Of a stretch of 46,068 bases of DNA, positions 17,106-24,352 are shown one piece after another. Each line of letters opens with the position of its first letter. The stretch's first letter is position 1. The notes under the pieces are model-generated. The model did not search any database, was not told the origin of the DNA, and saw only the letters and a list, made by a program, of their open reading frames with translations. Origin of the DNA: an uncultured Clostridia bacterium (GTDB lineage Bacteria; Bacillota; Clostridia; Oscillospirales; Ruminococcaceae); contig CANPZC010000018.1 in NCBI GenBank assembly GCA_947589355.1, positions 1-46,068 on the forward strand. Direction: 5' to 3'. A program made the translations under genes and the position numbers.

Positions 17106-18080
17106 TTGAAGAAGACGTTTATAGCGGCTGCGCTGGCGGCAGTTATGCTTTCTTCCTGCGCGAGCGGCAGTTCTTCACAGGCATTGATATCTCAAACAGC
17201 AGCAGCGCAGACAACTGCCGTAACCACCACAGCAGCCACAGCGGCGCAGACTACAACACCCAAGCTCACCACAACACAGACCACCACAAAGCAAACTACA
17301 CCGCAGACCACCACAACACAGACAACAACTACCACTACTACCACGACAACTACCACAACGACCACGACCACAACTACCACCACGCAGGCGACCACTACTA
17401 CACCGAAAGCCACAGCGGCGCAGACCACCGCAGAGAGAAGACCCGTGCAGGGTGAGGGGCGTCTTGCAGGGATAAAGATAGGCATAGACCCCGGTCATCA
17501 GCGAAAGGGCGACCCCTCGCAGGAAGAAACAGCCCCCGGCAGCGGCGTTACAAAAGCTAAAGTCACCACAGGCACAGTGGGAGTGAGCAGCGGCATACCC
17601 GAGTATGTTACAAACCTTGAAATATCGCTGATGCTTCGCGATAAACTTCAGGCAGAGGGCGCGACAGTATATATGACGCGAGAAACTCACGATGTGAATA
17701 TATCAAATCAGCAGCGAACAGCCATGATGAACGGCTATGGCGTTGACCTTATGCTTCGGGTGCATTGTGACGGAGCGGCTGACAGCAGCGCAAGAGGAAT
17801 AGGGCTGTATGTAAGCAGGTCTAACAGTATAGCGCAGCAAAGTTTCAGCTATGCGCAGATAATGCTGCCTTTGATAGTTAAATACACGGGCGCGGCGAAC
17901 AGGGGTATAGTTCAGAATGACAATTATACCGGTCAGAACTGGGCGCAGGTGCCGTGCATGATGATAGAATGTGGTTTTCTGAGCAATCCCGAAGATGACA
18001 GGCTGCTCAACAGCGCAGAGTATCAGGAAAGGCTCACAGACGGGATATTAGAGGGCATTGCAGCCTGTTTTGCAAACTAA
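17106..18080 (+). CDS. N-acetylmuramoyl-L-alanine amidase lipoprotein with Thr-rich linker
   Basis: This is a zinc-dependent cell-wall amidase (Amidase_3 family) that cleaves the bond between muramic acid and the stem peptide. The start is TTG 17106, preceded by GGGGTGA; it gives a clean lipoprotein signal with lipobox LSSC and lipidated Cys18. Then comes a linker of roughly 75 residues made almost only of Thr with some Gln, Ala and Pro (about 36-110), encoded by an ACN microsatellite. The catalytic domain (about 120-322) contains His131 in IDPGH, Glu172 in NLE, His220 in VHCD and the catalytic Glu288 in IECG, so it should be active. The enzyme is predicted to be tethered to the outer membrane face with the linker spanning into the wall. 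The following ThyX-like gene starts 18 bases later and is probably co-transcribed. Confidence 0.92.
   Translation: MKKTFIAAALAAVMLSSCASGSSSQALISQTAAAQTTAVTTTAATAAQTTTPKLTTTQTTTKQTTPQTTTTQTTTTTTTTTTTTTTTTTTTTTQATTTTPKATAAQTTAERRPVQGEGRLAGIKIGIDPGHQRKGDPSQEETAPGSGVTKAKVTTGTVGVSSGIPEYVTNLEISLMLRDKLQAEGATVYMTRETHDVNISNQQRTAMMNGYGVDLMLRVHCDGAADSSARGIGLYVSRSNSIAQQSFSYAQIMLPLIVKYTGAANRGIVQNDNYTGQNWAQVPCMMIECGFLSNPEDDRLLNSAEYQERLTDGILEGIAACFAN
17255..17405 (+). repeat. ACN trinucleotide tract encoding the poly-Thr linker
   Basis: Within the amidase gene about 150 bases consist almost entirely of ACA, ACC, ACT and ACG codons with occasional CAG or CAA. Tracts of this kind can change length by slippage or recombination in whole codons, so linker length may vary between strains. 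The long Val-rich frame on the opposite strand is a by-product of this composition. Confidence 0.8.
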
Positions 18081-18098
18081 ATTGAAAGGGGTATTTTT

Positions 18099-18770
18099 AT
18101 GGGAAAGATAACGGTGCTTTCGGAGACGACCAGATATCCGATAACTCTGATAGGCGAAAGGGCAGGCATCTGCTGGGGCGCGGATATATCGGATACGCAG
18201 AAAAATTATAAAAGGGGCATTGACTGCATAGTTTCGGGTCACGGCAGAACGCTTGAATATGTGAATGTAGAAATGGTGCTTGAGGGCTATTCCGCAAGGG
18301 TGATACGCGAATGGTATACGCATCTGGGCGGCGCGCCTACAAGGCTTCAGGCAAGCACAAGATATATAAATTACGCCGATTTTGAGTATGTTACGCCGAA
18401 GAAGATACTTGATAATGACGAGGCAAAGAAAATATACGATGATACCATGAAATGCATAGCGCAGGCAGGCAAGCGCCTTGAAGAAATGGGTATCCCGCGC
18501 GAGGACAGCGCAATGCTGCTGCCGCTGGGAATGACTACAAAAATTGTTGACAAGCGCAACCTGCGAAATTTGATAGATATGTCAAGGCAGAGAATGTGTG
18601 CAAGAGCTTACTGGGAATACCGCGAACTTTTCAGTGACATATGCAATGCGCTGAAAGATGTTTCGCCCGAGTGGGAGTACCTTATAGACACGCAGATGAT
18701 GCCAAAATGCGAAGTTTTAGGCTACTGCCCCGAAAAGCGCGGCTGCGGCAGAAAACCTGCAAAAAGCTGA
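18099..18770 (+). CDS. ThyX-like (FAD-dependent thymidylate synthase family) protein, divergent signature
   Basis: The 223-residue product has the size and overall pattern of flavin-dependent thymidylate synthases, which methylate dUMP with methylene-tetrahydrofolate and NADPH. Matching parts are a conserved His in SGHGRTLEY (about 46-54), the R..STRYINY stretch (about 82-92) and the segment LLPLGMTTKI...NLRNL (about 140-158) with R-x-R and WEYREL further on. The family signature RHRxxSxNExSxRY is strongly altered: residues 74-89 read THLGGAPTRLQASTRY, so the RHR triplet, the Asn and the Glu are missing and the spacing is longer. The C-terminus has three Cys (about 194, 200, 206). GAAAGGGG precedes the ATG. 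It may be a functional variant or have a different substrate. Confidence 0.7.
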   Translation: MGKITVLSETTRYPITLIGERAGICWGADISDTQKNYKRGIDCIVSGHGRTLEYVNVEMVLEGYSARVIREWYTHLGGAPTRLQASTRYINYADFEYVTPKKILDNDEAKKIYDDTMKCIAQAGKRLEEMGIPREDSAMLLPLGMTTKIVDKRNLRNLIDMSRQRMCARAYWEYRELFSDICNALKDVSPEWEYLIDTQMMPKCEVLGYCPEKRGCGRKPAKS

Positions 18771-18805
18771 AAGCGGCGGCATATTTATCTTTAGGGGGCG
18801 ATGAA

Positions 18806-19915
18806 ATGGCAACAGAGAGCATGATAGTGTATAAATGCCCGTGCTGCGGCGCAGATATACAGTTTGAAGCAGGCACAGATCATCTTACCTGTATGTACTG
18901 CGACAATACATATGAAATAGATACTCTTGTAAACTATGAAAAGGGTCTTTCTCAGCAAAAGCCCGAGAATTTCTCGTGGAAAGACTATGACAACAACAGC
19001 GGCAACGGCGACTGGCAGGAAGGGGAGCTCAATCAGCTGCACTCTTTCAAATGCGCACACTGCGGCGGCGAGATAATAGGGGATACCAGCACAATGGCAT
19101 CTACCTGCCCTTACTGCGATAACCCAGTTGTAATAAACGAAACGGTCGACGGCGTTATGCGCCCCGACTTTATAATACCATTCAAAAAGGGCAGAACAGC
19201 CGTTGATACCGCCTATAAAAAGTTTATATCAAAGAAAGTATTGCTGCCCAAAAGCTTCAAGACGGAGCATCATATCCAGTCGATAAAAGGCATATATGTG
19301 CCGTTCTGGCTGTTTGATGCCGACAGCTCGGGCGACGGGCATTTCAGGGCGACAAAAATAAAGCACTGGTCTGATTCCGAGTACAATTATACCAAGACCG
19401 AGCATTACAGCGTGGTGAGAACGGCTGATATGTCGTTTGAAAAAGTACCCGTTGACGGCTCTGTGAAAATGGACGACACACTTATGGAGTCTTTAGAGCC
19501 TTTCAACTACGATCTGGCGGTAGATTTCAACACTGCCTACCTTGCAGGCTATTTTGCTGACAGATACGACGTTGACGTTACCCACAGCATAGGCAGAGCC
19601 AACGACAGGATACGCAACAGCACCGAGGAAATGCTGCGTTCAACGGTAAGAGGCTACAGCACTGTTGTAACAGAATCTGTCAACGTTCAGATACAAGAGG
19701 GCGATATACATTACGCTCTTATGCCCGTGTGGATAGCCAACACCGAGTACCGCGGCAAAAACTATATGTTTGCCATGAACGGTCAGTCAGGCAAGGTGGT
19801 GGGCACTCTGCCTACAGATAAAGTAAAACTTGCGCTGATAACCGCAGGCACGTTTTTGGGAACGTTCCTTGTGTTTCTGTTTGGGCTCGGTCTGTTGTTA
19901 GGGGGCGCGGTGTAA
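18806..19915 (+). CDS. Double zinc-ribbon (TFIIB-type) membrane protein
   Basis: The 369-residue product begins with two zinc ribbons: CPCCG (11-15) with C29/C32 and CAHCG (83-87) with CPYC (101-104). A middle region of about 230 residues with no motif I recognise follows, and one membrane segment ends the protein (about 343-366). The start ATG 18806 has GGGGG 8 bases upstream; the frame is open further upstream only inside the ThyX-like gene. The stop overlaps the ATG of the next gene (TAATG), so translation of the two is probably coupled. Similar proteins are annotated only as zinc-ribbon-containing. A role as a cytoplasmic metal- or nucleic-acid-binding module tethered to the membrane is conjecture. 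Confidence 0.75.
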   Translation: MATESMIVYKCPCCGADIQFEAGTDHLTCMYCDNTYEIDTLVNYEKGLSQQKPENFSWKDYDNNSGNGDWQEGELNQLHSFKCAHCGGEIIGDTSTMASTCPYCDNPVVINETVDGVMRPDFIIPFKKGRTAVDTAYKKFISKKVLLPKSFKTEHHIQSIKGIYVPFWLFDADSSGDGHFRATKIKHWSDSEYNYTKTEHYSVVRTADMSFEKVPVDGSVKMDDTLMESLEPFNYDLAVDFNTAYLAGYFADRYDVDVTHSIGRANDRIRNSTEEMLRSTVRGYSTVVTESVNVQIQEGDIHYALMPVWIANTEYRGKNYMFAMNGQSGKVVGTLPTDKVKLALITAGTFLGTFLVFLFGLGLLLGGAV

Positions 19916-20802
19916 TGAGAAAGGGTGTTTTCAAAAGAGCGCTGTCTTTAATAGCTGCCGCGGCGGTGGCAATGTGCTTCTCTGTGCAGAGTTTTGCGGC
20001 AGAAAACCTTACAAACCATACCGTTCCCACATACGGCGACGGCGAGTATAACGCAGACCTGCCGAGGGTCATAGATGATTATGAACTTCTCTCCGACAGC
20101 GAGGAGCAAAGGCTTGAAGAAAAAGCGCGTGAAATTATAGAAGATTATGGCTTTGACTGCATTGTAATGACTATGCGTGACTATGCCTACTACACCTATG
20201 GCAGTTATAACTATAATTATAATGACATTCTTGTTTTCGCGCATGATTATTATGACTATAAAGGCTATGGCGTTGGCGAAGACCATGACGGCATAATTTT
20301 CGTTATTTCTATGTATGACCGCTCGTATGCATTTTCTACCTGCGGCTATGGTATGGAAGCTATCTCGGACAGCTACGGCGTGGGCTGGCTTGAAAACGAC
20401 CTTGTTTCCCTGCTCAGCGACGGGGACTATTACAAATGCTTTGACAGATATTTTGATGATGTTTACGAATTTGTAAAAGAAGCGCATGAGGACAAACCAT
20501 ACAGCGCTCTCCATACCAAGCGCCCGACAGGCTGGCTTACAAGATACGCGCTGGCGGCGTTTGTGATAGCTGTAATAGTTACCGCCATAGTGGTATTTGT
20601 TCTTACACGGCAGATGAAGACCATTATGCCAAAGCCTGCCGCAAAACAGTATCTTAAAAACTATAAAGAAAAATTTTCGCAGGATACATACCTCTATTCC
20701 AACGTTTCAAAGACCGCGAAAAGCTCGGGAGGCTCGGGAGGTTCGGGAGGCGGAGGAGGCCACAGCGGAACTAGCCACGGAGGTCACAGCGGACATTTCT
20801 AA
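19915..20802 (+). CDS. TPM-domain (YgcG-type) membrane protein
   Basis: The 295-residue protein has an N-terminal signal peptide (about 1-29, ending SFAAE), an extracytoplasmic TPM domain (about 50-175) with the usual opening RVIDDYELLSDSEEQRLEEKA, one membrane segment (about 203-226) and a cytoplasmic C-terminus. The tail is a Gly/Ser/His-rich stretch (GGSGGSGGGGGHSG and on). TPM domains are found in photosystem II repair factors and in bacterial membrane proteins of unclear function; acid phosphatase activity was reported for the plant member. It overlaps the zinc-ribbon gene by one base and is followed 34 bases later by the CPBP-like gene, so the three look like one functional unit. Confidence 0.85.
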   Translation: MRKGVFKRALSLIAAAAVAMCFSVQSFAAENLTNHTVPTYGDGEYNADLPRVIDDYELLSDSEEQRLEEKAREIIEDYGFDCIVMTMRDYAYYTYGSYNYNYNDILVFAHDYYDYKGYGVGEDHDGIIFVISMYDRSYAFSTCGYGMEAISDSYGVGWLENDLVSLLSDGDYYKCFDRYFDDVYEFVKEAHEDKPYSALHTKRPTGWLTRYALAAFVIAVIVTAIVVFVLTRQMKTIMPKPAAKQYLKNYKEKFSQDTYLYSNVSKTAKSSGGSGGSGGGGGHSGTSHGGHSGHF

Positions 20803-20836
20803 GAAAAATGCTATAAATGCGAAAGGAGGGCGAGCG

Positions 20837-22057
20837 GTGATGACAGACGATACAGACAAGTATCTCAGTGTTGATATTGACGAGATAAAAAAGAGCAAAG
20901 AAAAAAGCGACGACTATATAGACGTTGCAAAAAATGCCGAGTATCAGAACCAGTCAAGGCATTATTATAATGAGTTTCTCAACTGGCGAAGCTCCGGCAA
21001 CAACCGCTATGCCTACTCTTTCGTAAGGCGAAAAAGCGAGCATTCGTATGTTGACGGTCAGGGCTTTATAAGCAAGACTCCCGAAGAAGCCGAACAACGG
21101 GTGCTTAAACGCTGCTGCAAACTTGTCGCAATGACTATGTTTTCAATGCTGCTGTTCACAATTGCAGAGTATATATACGTTGGCAGATATACAAGGGGCG
21201 AAACGCTTTCGGTAACGCAGGTGATGTACGGTCAGCCGCTTGACAAATACGACGTGCCGCTTTATATGTGCGCCGTTATATGCGCGATAAGGGTGCTCAA
21301 ATTCTTGATACCGATACTCATTTTCGTGCTCGATGCCCGTATACCGCGCGCAGTTATGTTTCCCCGCGCCGATAAAAAAATGCCCGATCTGGCAGCCTGC
21401 GCTTTAGTCATGTCGCTTATGACAACGATATTCTGCCGCCATGCAGGCAACGTTGCAGCTGCGGTGTACAGAGGTTTGGGCACAAATGCCCTGCGAATGG
21501 ACTTCCTCTATTCGCATGATATAATGTCGGTCGCGCTGTTCGGCTTTTGCAGCTGCATAGTAGTTTCCGCACTGACAGAGATACTCTTTCGCGGTCTTAT
21601 TTTGCAGACTTTCAGGCAGTTCGGCGATATGTTCGCGTTTCTTATATGCTGCATTGCAGGAACGTTCTGCACTTTCGATGTGTCGTCTATAGGCTATAAA
21701 TTCTGCATGAATATTATGATAACGCTTTTCACGCTGAGAACGGGATCTATAGTAGTCGCGATAGTTATGAGAATGAGCGCGCAGCTGCTGATATTCGCCC
21801 TAGACCTTATAGAAATATATACGCGCAGCGACCTTGCCGTGCTTACCGAGGGCATAGTGTGCTTTATAATAATCGCGCTTTCGCTTGTTATATATTCAAG
21901 ACTTGCAGCCTCGCAGAATTTCAGCTTCAATATAAACAGTTCGCGCACGCACCTTACGATCGCCAAGAAATTGCTTATATTTTTCTCCGACAATATGATA
22001 ATGCTGTGGCTGATAATAATGATAGCAGGCGGAGCGTTCATGCTTGTATCTCTGTAG
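20837..22057 (+). CDS. CPBP-like multi-spanning membrane protein, protease residues degenerate
   Basis: The 406-residue product has a soluble N-terminus of about 95 residues and then about eight membrane segments. The region around 250-265 reads ALTEILFRGLIL, which matches the first motif of CPBP (CAAX protease and bacteriocin-processing) intramembrane proteases except that the first Glu of EExxxR is Thr. The second motif (FxxxH) and third motif (HxxxB) are not visible in the following segments: the equivalent stretch FAFLICCIAGTF has no His. It is therefore probably not an active protease, or it is a distant relative. A strong AAAGGAGGG lies 7 bases before GTG 20837 (an ATG follows directly). 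It closes the zinc-ribbon/TPM cluster. Confidence 0.7.
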   Translation: MMTDDTDKYLSVDIDEIKKSKEKSDDYIDVAKNAEYQNQSRHYYNEFLNWRSSGNNRYAYSFVRRKSEHSYVDGQGFISKTPEEAEQRVLKRCCKLVAMTMFSMLLFTIAEYIYVGRYTRGETLSVTQVMYGQPLDKYDVPLYMCAVICAIRVLKFLIPILIFVLDARIPRAVMFPRADKKMPDLAACALVMSLMTTIFCRHAGNVAAAVYRGLGTNALRMDFLYSHDIMSVALFGFCSCIVVSALTEILFRGLILQTFRQFGDMFAFLICCIAGTFCTFDVSSIGYKFCMNIMITLFTLRTGSIVVAIVMRMSAQLLIFALDLIEIYTRSDLAVLTEGIVCFIIIALSLVIYSRLAASQNFSFNINSSRTHLTIAKKLLIFFSDNMIMLWLIIMIAGGAFMLVSL

Positions 22058-22117
22058 ATTTGTGCAACTTGTACGTATTTTGCCGCTGTTTACGCTGAAA
22101 AATTTTGCATAGGGTAC

Positions 22118-22146
22118 TTGACAACGGGGAAAATATGGTGTATAAT
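22118..22146 (+). promoter_or_regulatory. infC-rpmI-rplT promoter
   Basis: TTGACA (22118-22123) and TATAAT (22141-22146) are separated by 17 bases, a perfect vegetative consensus. The infC start is about 150 bases downstream, leaving a long leader. Confidence 0.92.
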
Positions 22147-22152
22147 ACTTAG

Positions 22153-22290
22153 GAAAACAAAAAGCAGAGCTGTTCCGCCCTCGCCTTAAACGGCATTTGC
22201 CAGTGAAAAGGCTGATATATGAATGTAAGCTAGTGATAGCTTTTTTCGTGAGCGTGAACAGGTCGTGTTTCGCTCATTTTTATTTTGGAG
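22153..22290 (+). promoter_or_regulatory. Leader of the infC operon with attenuator-like hairpins (L20-leader type)
   Basis: The untranslated leader contains a short hairpin, AAGCTA/TAGCTT at 22227-22242, that runs into six T (22241-22246), and a second hairpin GTGAGCG/CGCTCAT (22248-22254 with 22271-22277) that runs into ATTTTTATTTT. Both look like intrinsic terminators before infC. In Firmicutes, transcription of infC-rpmI-rplT is attenuated when ribosomal protein L20 binds the leader, so this layout fits that mechanism. I have not shown an L20 site; the assignment is from position and hairpins. Confidence 0.6.
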
Positions 22291-22300
22291 GTAATGCACT

Positions 22301-22819
22301 ATTAGCAACAAGGATCTGCTTATCAACGAAGAAGTCCGTGACAAGGAAGTAAGGGTAATAGGGCCCGACGGCGCACAGCTGGGCATAATGTCAGCAAAAG
22401 AGGCTATGGATATAGCTATCGAAAAGGATCTTGACTTAGTAAAGATAGCCCCGAATGCACAGCCGCCCGTGTGCAAGATCATGGATTACGGCAAATACTG
22501 CTTTGAGCAGGACAAGCGCGAAAAGGAAGCAAGAAAAAATCAGAAGGTCATCGACACCAAGGAAATACGTATGTCCTCGACCATAGATACCCATGATTTT
22601 CAGACGAAAGTAAATCAGGGCATCAAGTTCCTTTCGGGCGGAGATAAGCTGAAAGTTTCCGTAAGATTTCGCAAGCGTTCGGTAGCTCACCCGCAGCTGG
22701 GTGAAGATCTGATGAACAGATATAAGGAAGCCGTAGCGCAGGCAGGCGTTGTTGACAAGCCTATCAAAATGGAGGGGCGCAGTCTGGTGATGTTCGTATC
22801 ACCCAGATCTTCTAAGTAA
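22301..22819 (+). CDS. infC: Translation initiation factor IF-3 (ATT start)
   Basis: IF-3 binds the 30S subunit, prevents premature joining of 50S and discriminates against non-standard start codons. The frame contains ATG only at 22388, which would remove the first 29 residues, yet the upstream codons encode the standard IF-3 N-terminus (NKDLLINEEVRDKEVRVIGP). The frame is closed by TAA at 22292-22294, and ATT at 22301 stands 8 bases after a strong GGAGGT. The gene therefore starts with ATT, the codon used by infC in many bacteria for autoregulation. The nearby ATG at 22294 leads to a stop after three codons. The product has 172 residues, full family length, with N- and C-terminal domains joined by a basic helix. 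Confidence 0.95.
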   Translation: MSNKDLLINEEVRDKEVRVIGPDGAQLGIMSAKEAMDIAIEKDLDLVKIAPNAQPPVCKIMDYGKYCFEQDKREKEARKNQKVIDTKEIRMSSTIDTHDFQTKVNQGIKFLSGGDKLKVSVRFRKRSVAHPQLGEDLMNRYKEAVAQAGVVDKPIKMEGRSLVMFVSPRSSK

Positions 22820-22840
22820 ACAATTAAGGAGGATAAATTT

Positions 22841-23044
22841 ATGTCAAAGGTAAAGATCAAGACCCACTCGGGCGCAAAAAAGCGTTTCAGGGTGACAGGA
22901 ACCGGCAAGGTAAAGTTCCAGCACACAAACAAAAGGCACAGACTCATTTCAAAGGGCCACAAGCGCATCAGAACGCTGCGTAACGATGCTTATGCAAGCG
23001 ATGCAGATCTCAAGAACGTAAAACGTCTTATCCCTTACAAATAA
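22841..23044 (+). CDS. rpmI: 50S ribosomal protein L35
   Basis: The 67-residue highly basic protein begins MSKVKIKTHSGAKKRFRVTG and has the typical GHKRI and LRN motifs. AAGGAGG precedes the ATG. It is the second gene of the conserved infC-rpmI-rplT operon and belongs to the large ribosomal subunit. Confidence 0.98.
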   Translation: MSKVKIKTHSGAKKRFRVTGTGKVKFQHTNKRHRLISKGHKRIRTLRNDAYASDADLKNVKRLIPYK

Positions 23045-23102
23045 ACCGCGGGTTTAATAGTCAGGGAAACAAAGTAAAGATAATATCAGGAGGTAATTGA
23101 CT

Positions 23103-23456
23103 ATGGCTCGTGTTAAGGGAGCAATGATGACTCGCAAGAGAAGAAATAAAACATTAAAGCTTGCCAAGGGCTACTTCGGCGCAAAGAGCAAGCACTTTAA
23201 GATGGCAAAACAGCAGGTGATGAAATCCGGTCAGTATGCCTACATCGGCAGAAAGCAGAGAAAGAGAGATTTCAGAAAATTGTGGATAGCAAGAATATCC
23301 GCCGCCTGCAAACTCAACGGCATGAACTATTCAACGTTTATGAACGGTCTGAAAAAAGCCGGCATCGACCTTAACAGAAAGATGCTTTCAGAAATAGCTA
23401 TAAACGATCCCAGCGGTTTTGCCGCAGTAGTTGAAAAGGCTAAGGCTGCCCTTTGA
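23103..23456 (+). CDS. rplT: 50S ribosomal protein L20
   Basis: The 117-residue protein starts [16 protein letters not shown] and ends in the globular domain with [11 protein letters not shown]20 binds 23S rRNA early in assembly of the large subunit and, in Firmicutes, also represses its own operon through the leader RNA. The ATG at 23103 has AGGAGGT 8 bases upstream; the TTG two codons earlier is not used by that spacing. A terminator follows the gene. Confidence 0.98.
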   Translation: MARVKGAMMTRKRRNKTLKLAKGYFGAKSKHFKMAKQQVMKSGQYAYIGRKQRKRDFRKLWIARISAACKLNGMNYSTFMNGLKKAGIDLNRKMLSEIAINDPSGFAAVVEKAKAAL

Positions 23457-23466
23457 TGCAATATCA

Positions 23467-23502
23467 ACACGCACATCTTTAACGGCTTGTGCGTGTTTTG
23501 TT
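23467..23502 (+). terminator. Intrinsic terminator after rplT
   Basis: ACACGCACA (23467-23475) and TGTGCGTGT (23488-23496) form a perfect 9-bp stem followed by TTTGTTG. It ends the infC-rpmI-rplT transcript. Confidence 0.88.
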
Positions 23503-23557
23503 GTATATATGGGCATTGTAAAACACGCGTAAAGCGGCGCACAAGGGGCGTTTTGGT

Positions 23558-24352
23558 ATGTATATTTCGGCTAAAGACAACGTAAATATAAAAAAGCTGG
23601 CAGCTCTCTTTAGCAGCAGTAAAGAGCGCAGAGAGCAGGGCGAATTTGCCGTTGAGGGCGCAAGGAACTGTATTGATGTTCTGTGCGAGGGCGCAGCAGG
23701 CGGCGCGGAAGTTACAGCGCTTTTTTATACAAAACAGGCAGCCGAAAAGTATTTTGAGCAAAGCCCCGAAGCTCTGGCGGAAAAATGCGGCTGCAAATGC
23801 TTTGAAATATCACCCGAGCTTTCGCAAAGGCTTTCTGAGGGGCGTTCAAGCCAAGGAGTCTTCGTGACGGTAAAAATGCTCCATAAAAGTATAGAAACGC
23901 TTGAAAGCGGCGGTAAGCTTCTGGTGCTTGACGGGCTGCAAGACCCCGGCAATGTCGGAACTATTCTGCGCACCTGTGATGCAGTGGGCGTGAGCGGCGC
24001 TGTTCTTACGGGAAATTGCTGCGATGTCTATAACCCGAAAGTCGTAAGAGCCGCTATGGGAAGCATTATGCGCGTGCCCGTGTATATCGAAAATGATTTT
24101 GATAGGGTGGTAAAAACGCTGAAAAGTCTGGGGTATTTAACTGTTGCTTCGGTAATAAGCGGTGGCGTTGGTATAACAGAATTTGACTTTGGCAGACCGT
24201 GCGCGCTGTTTATCGGCAACGAGGGCAGCGGTATGCCGCAGGAGCATATAGGTTTGTGCGACAGCGCGGTAACGATAAAAATGCGCGGCAGAATAAATTC
24301 GCTGAATGCCGCAACGGCAGCTTCTATTATGCTGTGGGAGATGTTCAGATGA
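23558..24352 (+). CDS. TrmH/SpoU-family RNA 2'-O-methyltransferase
   Basis: The 264-residue enzyme has an N-terminal substrate-binding domain (about 1-95) and the SpoU methyltransferase knot (about 110-264). The three family motifs are present: LQDPGNVGTILRT, then LFIGNEGSGMP, and the C-terminal RINSLNAATAASIMLWE. It uses S-adenosylmethionine to methylate a ribose in rRNA or tRNA; the exact site cannot be told from sequence. I find no ribosome site as clear as those of its neighbours. The stop TGA overlaps the ATG of dprA (ATGA), so the two are coupled. Confidence 0.93.
   Translation: MYISAKDNVNIKKLAALFSSSKERREQGEFAVEGARNCIDVLCEGAAGGAEVTALFYTKQAAEKYFEQSPEALAEKCGCKCFEISPELSQRLSEGRSSQGVFVTVKMLHKSIETLESGGKLLVLDGLQDPGNVGTILRTCDAVGVSGAVLTGNCCDVYNPKVVRAAMGSIMRVPVYIENDFDRVVKTLKSLGYLTVASVISGGVGITEFDFGRPCALFIGNEGSGMPQEHIGLCDSAVTIKMRGRINSLNAATAASIMLWEMFR

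Noticed and set aside
17192-17485. Val-rich 97-codon frame on the minus strand
   Set aside because: Produced by the reverse complement of the ACN repeat in the amidase gene.
22388-22819. ATG 22388 as start of infC
   Set aside because: It would remove the conserved IF-3 N-terminus encoded directly upstream, and it lacks a ribosome site, while ATT 22301 has an ideal one.
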